NCBI GenBank assembly: GCA_024640885.1
Contig: JAHEEC010000001.1
Coordinates: forward strand, 16,624 to 80,623
Direction: 5' to 3'
DNA length: 64,000 nucleotides
From: Bacteroidota bacterium
Lineage (GTDB): Bacteria > Bacteroidota > Bacteroidia > Bacteroidales > GCA-2748055
Shown here: in pieces, positions 57,059-64,000 of the stretch
Layout: every line of letters begins with the position of its first letter
How positions within the stretch are numbered: position 1 is the first letter of the stretch
The notes under the pieces: model-generated
The model's input: the letters and a program-made list of their open reading frames with translations, nothing else
What the model was told of the DNA's origin: nothing
Databases searched by the model: none
Program-made: the position numbers and the translations under genes

Positions 57059-57718
57059 ATGAGCTATACCAGGAACAACCTTGAGATCCATTCCATGATC
57101 GCACGTTTGTATGAACGATTCCACGACCGGGGATTCATAAGCTTCCGGCGGACACCTGAAATAAAAGGCACCCAGTACCTTGACCCCCTTATCAAGGCTA
57201 TTGAAGCGAAACAAGTGATCCGGCTCTATTACCTTCCCTTTTACGAGGACAAGCCCTATTTTAATGAGGTCCATCCCTACCTATTAAAAGAGCATGGCTT
57301 CAGGTGGTACCTTGTTGGATTAAATGAATTTAAAGGCCAGGTCCGCACCTATGCCCTGGACCGGATCAGGGATATACAGGATACCGCGGGGATTGAATAT
57401 AAGGAGCCCGGGTTCGATGCAGCAGCTTATTTCCAGTATGCCATCGGGATCATTGCACCAAAGGGTATCCCTCCCCTGATCAGGATCGCTGTTCAGAAAA
57501 CCCAGGCACAATACCTGATCACCCAGCCGTGGCATGAATCACAGAACATCCTGGAAGAGAACGAAGAACAGGTGGTTTTTGGTTTCCGGGTCCACCCTAC
57601 CTATGAATTGAAATCCCTTGTGCTCAGCCTGGGGAAAGACGGGGAGGTGCTTGAGCCGGCATCTCTTCGGGAAGAAATGGCACTGGAGCTCAGGGGAATG
57701 CTGGAAAAATATTCATAG
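57059..57718 (+). CDS. WYL-domain protein without N-terminal HTH
   Basis: 219 residues. The WYL core is clear: YLDPLIKAIEAKQVIRLYYLPFYEDKPYFNEVHPYLLKEHGFRWYLVGLNEFKGQVRTYALDRI (around residues 40-105), followed by a WCX-like C-terminal part (VQKTQAQYLITQPWHESQ...). Related Bacteroidota regulators are usually about 300-330 residues with a winged helix first. Here only ~35 residues precede the WYL core. Either the gene lost its 5' end or this is a sensor-only form. No HTH-coding remnant fits in the 136-base spacer upstream. Confidence 0.85.
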   Translation: MSYTRNNLEIHSMIARLYERFHDRGFISFRRTPEIKGTQYLDPLIKAIEAKQVIRLYYLPFYEDKPYFNEVHPYLLKEHGFRWYLVGLNEFKGQVRTYALDRIRDIQDTAGIEYKEPGFDAAAYFQYAIGIIAPKGIPPLIRIAVQKTQAQYLITQPWHESQNILEENEEQVVFGFRVHPTYELKSLVLSLGKDGEVLEPASLREEMALELRGMLEKYS

Positions 57719-57734
57719 CGCCCCCAGGGTTCCC

Positions 57735-58256
57735 TTATAAATTGCCCAGGTATGTGGCCTGGAATTCCTCGAAAGTTCTGGTTTTATAATCCTCACCCGA
57801 GTAAAAGGCCAGGTAGACCTTGAACTGGTCCGGAGTCAGGTATCCCGGAGCTGCTTTCAACACCATGCCATTGGCGTCCACATATGAGATGGTGGGGTAT
57901 GATAGCTGTCCCTTGGCTACAATGGCCGCCACCTCGTGATACCCGTTTCGCCCGTTGTCCACAAATTTATAGGTGCGATTCCCGAGCACGATGTCCTCCT
58001 TACCCTCGGCATCGAGTTTGACCGGGTAAAAATGTGTGTTCAGCAATTCAGCTATTTCAGGATCGGAAAAGGTGGTGGCGTCCATCCTTTTGCACCAGCC
58101 GCACCAGTCCGTATAGACATCAACCACAAGCACCCTTGGTTCCACGGCCGCCAGTTTCACAGCCTCCTCAATGGAGTACCATTTCACTTTGGTCTGTGAG
58201 AGCGCGGTGCTCAATCCAGCCACTATGATCCCCAATACCAGTATAGTTCTTTTCAT
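57735..58256 (-). CDS. Periplasmic thioredoxin-fold protein
   Basis: 173 residues with signal peptide MKRTILVLGIIVAGLSTALSQ. The thioredoxin fold has the active site DVYTDWCGWCKRMDATTF (CGWC) and a later PTISYVDANG cis-Pro strand. Such single-domain DUF255/thioredoxin_7-type proteins act as disulfide reductases or carriers in the periplasm. It is alone on the minus strand, convergent with the WYL gene. The 265-base gap upstream (58257-58522) is AT-rich and shows no gene or clear promoter match. Confidence 0.88.
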   Translation of the reverse strand: MKRTILVLGIIVAGLSTALSQTKVKWYSIEEAVKLAAVEPRVLVVDVYTDWCGWCKRMDATTFSDPEIAELLNTHFYPVKLDAEGKEDIVLGNRTYKFVDNGRNGYHEVAAIVAKGQLSYPTISYVDANGMVLKAAPGYLTPDQFKVYLAFYSGEDYKTRTFEEFQATYLGNL

Positions 58257-58522
58257 TTCTTTCTTTTTTCAATGATCCATGATCATGAACCGCCACCTGT
58301 CCGGGTTCAAAAACCGTTCCATCTAAAGCTAAAATAGATATTTTATGGATATGGTTTCAATTACTTTTCCACTATGCAGTGTAAAAGGAATGCAGGAGGC
58401 ATATTTTTTCTATTTTTAGTGATTCATTTATCCTGCGGATGGTTGCATAAAGGATGGGTGGTATTTATTCATTTTTTCGAAGCCGTCTCAACAGCGGCAA
58501 TCTTAAACTAAAATATTATTGA

Positions 58523-59926
58523 ATGGAAGCAATTAGAAAAAGCCTGAGGGATTCTGCCCTTGCACGATGGACCGCATTGGCTATTGTAGCCTTTACAATG
58601 CTCTGTGGATACTATATCACGGATGTCATGGCTCCTTTAAAAGGATTACTGGAGCAGCAACTCACCTGGAACAGTGCGGAATATGGATTTTTCACCAGTG
58701 CCTATGGCTGGTTTAATGTATTCCTGCTGATGCTGATTCTCGGAGGGATTGTGCTCGACAAGATGGGCGTTCGGTTTACCGGTGTGGGAGCCGCCTCCGT
58801 GATGGTGATAGGTGCTGCACTTAAATTCTGGGCAGTCTCCACCCATTCACTGGACGGAGTGGTGTGGCACATCCTTTGGTTCGACACAAAGGCACAGGTG
58901 CTTATGGCTGCACTGGGTTTTGCCATTTTCGGGGTGGGTGTGGAAGTTGCAGGAATTACTGTTTCCAAGATCATTGTCAAGTGGTTCAAAGGAAAAGAGA
59001 TGGCCCTTGCCATGGGTATGCAGGTCTCCGTTGCCAGGCTTGGTACGGCACTTGCCATCGGCGTCGCTGCGCCCATTGCCATACGGATGGGACATGTTTC
59101 AAAACCCATATTGCTTGGACTCGTGCTCCTCTGCATCGGCCTGATCACCTTCATCATATATACCTTTATGGACAAGAAGCTGGATGCTTCTCAGCTGGAG
59201 GCCGATACGGCAAACAATGAGGTCCCGGAAGAGGATAAATTTAAGGTTTCAGATATCAAGTTCATCATGAAAAACAGGGGCTGGTGGTACCTCGCTTTCC
59301 TCTGCGTTCTCTTTTATTCAGCAGTTTTTCCGTTCTTGAAATATGCCTCAGATTTAATGGTTCAGAAGTTTCATGTGTCCGATTCCCTGGCAGGCACCAT
59401 CCCGGCCATGCTCCCTTTCGGGGCAATCCTCCTGACTCCGCTGTTCGGCGGCATTTATGACAAAAAGGGGAAAGGTGCCACCATCATGATCATTGGTTCC
59501 CTGTTGCTGATCGTGGTGCATGCCCTCTATTCCATCCCATTCCTTGACAGCTGGATTATCGCGGTCATTCTGATCATCGTCCTGGGTTTTGGGTTCTCTC
59601 TGGTGCCTTCAGCCATGTGGCCATCCGTTCCTAAAATTATCCCTTATAAATATCTTGGTACTTCATTTTCCATGATTTTCTGGGTTCAAAACTGGGGCCT
59701 GATGGGCGTACCCGCCTTGATAGGATGGGTTTTGCAAAAATATTGTATTACCGGCTATGTCATGAAGGAAGGTGTGGAAGTGGCCACTTACAATTACACC
59801 ATTCCGATGATGATATTTACCAGCTTTGGGATTCTTGCACTGGTATTCTCACTGCTCCTGAAAGCGGAAGACAAAAAGAGGGGATACGGACTTCAGCTCC
59901 CGAACATTGAAAAAGTGAACAAATAA
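58523..59926 (+). CDS. MFS transporter
   Basis: 467 residues with about twelve hydrophobic segments. The opening LARWTALAIVAFTMLCGYYITDVMAPLKGLL and loop LDKMGVRFTGVG fit the major facilitator fold. Loop IYDKKGKGATIMIIG in the second half matches the duplicated cytoplasmic motif. Substrate is not evident from the sequence. The peptidase gene pepD starts 14 bases downstream, so the transporter may import dipeptides or export their products. This pairing is an inference. Confidence 0.9.
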   Translation: MEAIRKSLRDSALARWTALAIVAFTMLCGYYITDVMAPLKGLLEQQLTWNSAEYGFFTSAYGWFNVFLLMLILGGIVLDKMGVRFTGVGAASVMVIGAALKFWAVSTHSLDGVVWHILWFDTKAQVLMAALGFAIFGVGVEVAGITVSKIIVKWFKGKEMALAMGMQVSVARLGTALAIGVAAPIAIRMGHVSKPILLGLVLLCIGLITFIIYTFMDKKLDASQLEADTANNEVPEEDKFKVSDIKFIMKNRGWWYLAFLCVLFYSAVFPFLKYASDLMVQKFHVSDSLAGTIPAMLPFGAILLTPLFGGIYDKKGKGATIMIIGSLLLIVVHALYSIPFLDSWIIAVILIIVLGFGFSLVPSAMWPSVPKIIPYKYLGTSFSMIFWVQNWGLMGVPALIGWVLQKYCITGYVMKEGVEVATYNYTIPMMIFTSFGILALVFSLLLKAEDKKRGYGLQLPNIEKVNK

Positions 59927-59939
59927 ACCTTCATTACCA

Positions 59940-61397
59940 ATGAGTTCAATAAAAGATTTAGCACCGATTGAGGTGTGGAAACATTTCCACACACTGACCC
60001 AGATTCCCAGGCCTTCGAAGAAAGAAGCGGAAGTCATCCAGTACATGAAGAGTTTCGGCGAAAAGCTGGGATTAAAAACTGTGGTGGACCAAGTGGGGAA
60101 CGTGATCATCAAAAAGCCGGCCACGCCGGGCATGGAAGGAAGAAAGACGGTGGTCCTGCAGGGTCACCTCGATATGGTGCCTCAGAAAAATAACGATACG
60201 GAATTTGATTTTGAAAAGGATCCCATTGTCCCGATGATCGATGGAGGGTGGGTTACTGCAAGGGGAACCACCCTGGGAAGTGATAATGGCATCGGGGTGG
60301 CTGCGGCTATGGGGGTGCTCGAATCCAACACCCTGAAGCATGGCCCCATTGAGGCCCTTTTTACCATCGACGAGGAGACCGGGATGACCGGGGCATTCGG
60401 TTTGAAGCCCGGGTTGCTGGAGGGTGAGATCCTCATCAACATGGATTCGGAGGATGAAGGGGAGCTCTACGTGGGTTGCGCGGGGGGCATTGATGTGTCA
60501 GCCACCAAATCCTATGTGGAGGAAGAAGTACCCGGCGGACACGTAGCTTATGAATTGATTGCCAGGGGATTGAAGGGAGGGCATTCAGGGATGGACATAC
60601 CCCTCGGCCGGGCCAATGCCAACAAGATCCTCTTCCGGTTCCTGATGCAGGCCGAAGCGGACCTGAAGGTCAGGCTCTCTGAAGCCTCCGGGGGTGACCT
60701 CAGGAATGCCATCCCCAGGGAATCCCATGCGATCCTGCTGGTCCCTTCCGGGGCAACCGGCGATTTTGAAGCAAAGGTCAAAGTGACGCATGAGATCTAT
60801 CGCAGCGAGTTCGCTGAAACAGAACCCGACCTGGAGTTCATTTGCAGGAAAACAGAGATGCCGGCGCATGTGGTTCCCCTTTCGGAACAATACGGGTTCA
60901 TCCGCGCCATCTTTGCATGCCCTAACGGGGTTCAGCGCATGAGCCAGTCCATGAAAGGGCTGGTTGAAACATCCAACAACCTGGCCGTGGTCAGGTTGCA
61001 GCATGGCAAATTCCAGGCCCTGAACCTTACCCGCTCATCGGTGGACAGCGCCAAGGTGGCCACCGCATGGAAAATTGCAGCGGTCTTTCATCTCATTGAA
61101 GCGGAGGTTGCTTTGACAGGAGAATATCCGGGATGGAAACCCAACATGGGATCGGCCATCCTGAAAACCTGCCAGGATGTATACCAGGCCGAATTCGGGA
61201 AGATTCCGGAGATCAAGGCGATCCATGCCGGCCTGGAGTGCGGGCTGCTGGGTGGCGTCTACCCGAACCTGGATATGATCTCATTCGGTCCCACCATCAG
61301 GTACCCCCACTCTCCCGATGAGAAAGTGGAGATCGCTACGGTCCAGAAGTTCTGGGACTTCCTGGTGGCCATCCTGGAGAATATTCCGGCCAAATAA
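59940..61397 (+). CDS. pepD: Aminoacyl-histidine dipeptidase (PepD, M20 family)
   Basis: 485 residues of the M20C metallopeptidase group. Metal and catalytic residues are present: QGHLDMVPQKN (His and Asp), GSDNGIGVAAAMG (bridging Asp), TIDEETGMTGAFG (catalytic Glu and ligand Glu) and NMDSEDEGE. The inserted dimer domain (GGHSGMDIPLGRANANKI...) is present. It hydrolyses dipeptides such as Xaa-His in the cytoplasm. Co-oriented with the MFS gene 14 bases upstream. It ends 10 bases before the convergent DUF4831 gene. Confidence 0.95.
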   Translation: MSSIKDLAPIEVWKHFHTLTQIPRPSKKEAEVIQYMKSFGEKLGLKTVVDQVGNVIIKKPATPGMEGRKTVVLQGHLDMVPQKNNDTEFDFEKDPIVPMIDGGWVTARGTTLGSDNGIGVAAAMGVLESNTLKHGPIEALFTIDEETGMTGAFGLKPGLLEGEILINMDSEDEGELYVGCAGGIDVSATKSYVEEEVPGGHVAYELIARGLKGGHSGMDIPLGRANANKILFRFLMQAEADLKVRLSEASGGDLRNAIPRESHAILLVPSGATGDFEAKVKVTHEIYRSEFAETEPDLEFICRKTEMPAHVVPLSEQYGFIRAIFACPNGVQRMSQSMKGLVETSNNLAVVRLQHGKFQALNLTRSSVDSAKVATAWKIAAVFHLIEAEVALTGEYPGWKPNMGSAILKTCQDVYQAEFGKIPEIKAIHAGLECGLLGGVYPNLDMISFGPTIRYPHSPDEKVEIATVQKFWDFLVAILENIPAK

Positions 61398-61407
61398 AGG
61401 GCCCCTG

Positions 61408-62505
61408 CTATTTAATGGGAGAGAATAAGATTTCGCCAGACTGATAGATGGAGATTCGCTGCAGGGACAGGATCTTCTCCCCATGGGTCACTTTCAGTTC
61501 AGCTACATCAGGAATCCTGTATATTAGCCTGTTATACCTCTCGTTCGATGGGATCCCTGAAAAATAGCTTCCGGGCCCCCTGGTGGTGCCCAGGGGTTCA
61601 ATCTGGACCTCCAGTGGCGTGCCTTCCTTCAATTGCGGGGGTACAATACCCAACTGTTCTGAAAACATCTCCAGCCTGTACCTCGATGGGGAGGATCCTG
61701 TCTCCGGGACAATGAAGTAGTCCCTTTTCAGGTTCCTGGTGATGGTCTTGCCCGTAAAGAGTGAGAGATAGGAAGACTCAAGCTGGTCAAGCTTGGCAAT
61801 GGTCGCAGCCATGGCCTCCCCGTCAGGGTATACCTCGTATTCACCGGTAAGCATTTCAAACCTCCGTGTTCTGATCTCCAGCAAAAAATCGGCAGCCTCT
61901 TCCGCTTTCATGGCCATGGATTTCTGCTCGACCACAGTGCGTTGCACAGGCACCTTTACAAACGAGGTGTCCGTCACCAGGGTTTTATACATGGTCTCGG
62001 TCCGTTCCTCGAAATTGGGTTCCACACCAAGATCCAGGAAATCAAAGCTACCGGTGTTCAGACCGGGCACATCGCCCATTCCGCCTGCAATTTCATGCAT
62101 CATCTCGGTTCCGTCCAACAGGACGCCCTTCTGCCTGTAATTTTCAAGGAGTGCCGGGGGGAAATCACCATCAAGCACGTTCAACGAATAAAACTGCTCC
62201 GGATCAAGTTCTGAATGGCTGGAAATTTTCAGGTCCCTGATCTGCCAGTGGCTCGATTTCTGCCGGATCACTTCTGAAATGCCCAGGAATTTCTCGGCAT
62301 ACTCCCAGTAGGGACCGGGAACACTTTTCACCTCGGTAAAGATCACCTCCAACTTCAGGACAGTCCGGGGAAGTGCGTAGGTGTATTGCTCCTTTGCTTC
62401 ACCAGGTTCCTCCCCCATGGGGGTGACCAGAACCTGCAGTTTGGTGTTGGTGGCACACCCTGTGGCCAGGATAAGTGCAACCAGGCATATGATGCTTCTC
62501 TTCAT
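61408..62505 (-). CDS. DUF4831 family lipoprotein
   Basis: 365 residues. The N-terminus MKRSIICLVALILATGCATN has a lipobox (ATGC), so it should be a lipoprotein. The region YTYALPRTVLKLEVIFTEVKSVPGPYWEYAEKFLGI and the central KAEEAADFLLEIRTRRFEMLTGE are hallmarks of DUF4831, found in Bacteroidota. Function unknown. A well-formed promoter lies just upstream. Convergent with pepD and oriented like nnr, from which it is 58 bases away. Confidence 0.9.
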   Translation of the reverse strand: MKRSIICLVALILATGCATNTKLQVLVTPMGEEPGEAKEQYTYALPRTVLKLEVIFTEVKSVPGPYWEYAEKFLGISEVIRQKSSHWQIRDLKISSHSELDPEQFYSLNVLDGDFPPALLENYRQKGVLLDGTEMMHEIAGGMGDVPGLNTGSFDFLDLGVEPNFEERTETMYKTLVTDTSFVKVPVQRTVVEQKSMAMKAEEAADFLLEIRTRRFEMLTGEYEVYPDGEAMAATIAKLDQLESSYLSLFTGKTITRNLKRDYFIVPETGSSPSRYRLEMFSEQLGIVPPQLKEGTPLEVQIEPLGTTRGPGSYFSGIPSNERYNRLIYRIPDVAELKVTHGEKILSLQRISIYQSGEILFSPIK

Positions 62506-62525
62506 GGTTTCTCTTTATTAACAAA

Positions 62526-62557
62526 CGAAATTAGCACAACGGGATTGTGAATACAAA
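62526..62557 (-). promoter_or_regulatory. Promoter of the DUF4831 gene
   Basis: On the minus strand TTTG (62557-62554), 20 bases, then TAATTTCG (62533-62526), one mismatch from TAnnTTTG. The -7 box ends 20 bases before the ATG at 62505. Confidence 0.6.
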
Positions 62558-62563
62558 TAAATT

Positions 62564-64000
62564 TCATCCCACCTCCCGAAATGCCTCTCCCAGTGACCTG
62601 ATCATGTCACCTGCAATCATTGCCTCCTGGCCGAAGCGGACCGCGGCACAGTCCCCGGCAAGCCCATGGACAAAGACCCCCGCCAGAGCAGCCCACAAAG
62701 GATCCAATCCCCTGGCAAGCAGTCCGGTGATCAAACCGGTCAGCACATCTCCACTACCCCCCGTGGCCATGCCCGGGTTCCCGGTGGTATTGAACCAGTA
62801 TCGCCCATCGGGAGCTGCGATGCCCGTATAGGCTCCTTTCAATACGACGATCACCCCGTACCTGGAGGCGAATTCTCTCTGTTTCAGGTGCCTTTGGTAT
62901 GAATCCTCACACTTCCCGGCAAGCCTGTCAAACTCTTTGGGATGGGGGGTCAGGATGGTTCCCTCGGGCAGGTTCGCGTACCATTCGGGGTGGGTGGAGA
63001 GTATGTTCAATGCATCGGCATCAATTACCAGGGGAACCCTGGCGATTTCCAGCAACTTTTTTAATCCCTTGCCCGAATTCTGTTTGCATCCGAGACCCGG
63101 CCCGATCCCGATTGCTGTGTAAGGATCCAGTTCGGGTGGTTCGCTGAAGAGGATATCGGACTGATCCAGGCTCACAATGGCCTCAGGGAATCCCGTCTGG
63201 ATAATCTGGTACCCGAACCTGGGGATGTGAAGTGTGACCAGCCCTGTGCCACTCCTCAGGCACGCCTCACCTGAGAGGAGGGCAGCCCCCATCATCCCGT
63301 AGCATCCGGAGATGACCAGCGCGTGTCCAAAGGTACCCTTATGTGCAAAACGCCCCCGTTCGGGCAACAATTTCTTCACCTCCTCCCTCTCCAGGGTCCG
63401 GTAGGGAGTCTCGATCTCGCCAATGGCTTCCGGGTGTAGCTTGATGTCCTGCACCCTCCAGTTCCCCACGAATGGGTCGTTCATATCAAAAAAGAAGGAG
63501 AGAAAGGGAAACTGGAAGGTCAGGGTATGATCCGCCCTGATCACCGCCTTATAATCGTTTCCTGAATTGTCCTCTCCGAACAAACCGGAGGGGATATCGA
63601 TGGCAATGACCCTCAATGCATTTGCATTGATGTGGCGGATCACCTTTCCCGGTAAACCCGATGCTTTCCGGGAGAGCCCCGATCCGAAAATGCCATCCAC
63701 CACCACATCTTCGCCATTGATCTCAGGCAGGGAACCGGCATCGTTGATCACTTTCAGCTTCACCAGTCCCTGTTCCATGAGCCTCTTTCTGTTGAGGATG
63801 CAATCGGGCGAGAGTTTGCCCGCCTCGAGAATGTAACAATCCACCCTGAACTGCCTCTCCGCCAGCATCCGGGCCATGGCCAGTGCATCCCCACCGTTGT
63901 TCCCGGGTCCGGCTACCACCACAACCCTGCGGTCGGTATGATAATGCCGCACATACCAGCCTGCGAGCCTGGTTGCAGCCCTCTCCATCAGATCAACGGA
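62564..64000 (-). CDS. nnr: Bifunctional NAD(P)H-hydrate epimerase/ADP-dependent dehydratase, N-terminus cut by window edge
   Basis: At least 478 residues. The frame stays open to the edge (SVDL before MERAA), and the usual start lies ~20 residues beyond it, so the Met at 63988 is internal. The epimerase (YjeF-N) half has VVVVAGPGNNGGDALAMARML and VVDGIFGSGLSRKASG. The dehydratase (YjeF-C, ribokinase-like) half has HKGTFGHALVISGCYGMMGAALLSGEACLRSG, PLVIDADALNIL, LTPHPKEFDRL and the catalytic NTTGNPGMATGGSGDVLTG. It repairs damaged NADHX/NADPHX in the cytoplasm. Both halves appear intact. Confidence 0.95.
   Translation of the reverse strand, partial: SVDLMERAATRLAGWYVRHYHTDRRVVVVAGPGNNGGDALAMARMLAERQFRVDCYILEAGKLSPDCILNRKRLMEQGLVKLKVINDAGSLPEINGEDVVVDGIFGSGLSRKASGLPGKVIRHINANALRVIAIDIPSGLFGEDNSGNDYKAVIRADHTLTFQFPFLSFFFDMNDPFVGNWRVQDIKLHPEAIGEIETPYRTLEREEVKKLLPERGRFAHKGTFGHALVISGCYGMMGAALLSGEACLRSGTGLVTLHIPRFGYQIIQTGFPEAIVSLDQSDILFSEPPELDPYTAIGIGPGLGCKQNSGKGLKKLLEIARVPLVIDADALNILSTHPEWYANLPEGTILTPHPKEFDRLAGKCEDSYQRHLKQREFASRYGVIVVLKGAYTGIAAPDGRYWFNTTGNPGMATGGSGDVLTGLITGLLARGLDPLWAALAGVFVHGLAGDCAAVRFGQEAMIAGDMIRSLGEAFREVG

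Noticed and set aside
58257-58522. Hidden gene or RNA in the 265-base gap before the MFS gene
   Set aside because: AT-rich sequence with no ORF having protein-like features, no tRNA fold and no exact promoter match.

Overview
The window comes from a member of the Bacteroidota, probably near the Bacteroidales/Marinilabiliales. The evidence is a SusC/SusD pair, five proteins ending in type IX secretion (T9SS) sorting domains (four type A-like, one gliding-motility CHU_C type), DUF3078 and DUF4831 proteins, and repeated promoter elements of the Bacteroidota type (-33 TTTG, -7 TAnnTTTG). GC content looks close to 50%. No rRNA, tRNA, CRISPR array, prophage or insertion sequence was seen. Both edges cut a gene: an AddB-like nuclease on the left and the NAD(P)HX repair enzyme Nnr on the right.

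Layout. 1-5.7 kb (minus): a tightly overlapping DNA repair operon, AddA-like helicase/nuclease, radical SAM protein, AddB-like protein. 5.9-7 kb: mnmA. 7.1-9.6 kb (minus): cysH, a sugar nucleotidyltransferase, two very small proteins missed by the ORF track (a zinc-ribbon-like 46-mer and a winged-helix 58-mer) and a FadR-type regulator. 9.7-29.7 kb: a locus that looks dedicated to peptidoglycan: two GHL10 glycosidases, two related secreted propeller-like proteins, a secreted multidomain Amidase_3 protein, SusC/SusD, and a single polypeptide joining an amino-sugar kinase to MurNAc-6-phosphate etherase (MurQ). 29.7-36.4 kb (minus): aprBA-qmoABC, the APS reductase and its quinone-linked electron-transfer complex, unusual in this phylum. 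36.6-49.9 kb: ClC channel, secreted Fn3 protein, Rel/SpoT, Fur-family regulator, purA, acyl-CoA synthetase, a transsulfuration enzyme, a leucine-rich repeat protein, SRPBCC and DUF3078 proteins. 50-56.5 kb: a SAM riboswitch with a clear promoter, then a Met-rich 21-residue leader ORF, then metY-metX-metH. 56.5-64 kb: an unknown protein, a WYL protein without its DNA-binding domain, a thioredoxin-like protein, an MFS transporter with PepD, a DUF4831 lipoprotein and nnr.

How the genes fit together. The 9.7-29.7 kb locus reads as a complete route. GHL10 and amidase activities would cut glycan strands and remove stem peptides at the surface, SusCD would import the products, and the kinase-etherase would turn MurNAc into GlcNAc-6-phosphate plus D-lactate. 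The neighbouring FadR-type regulator is a candidate controller. The apr-qmo cluster suggests respiratory sulfur chemistry (APS to sulfite plus AMP, in either direction), but sat and dsr genes are not in the window, so direction is open. The met operon makes methionine from homoserine by acetylation, direct sulfhydrylation and B12-dependent methylation under SAM control.
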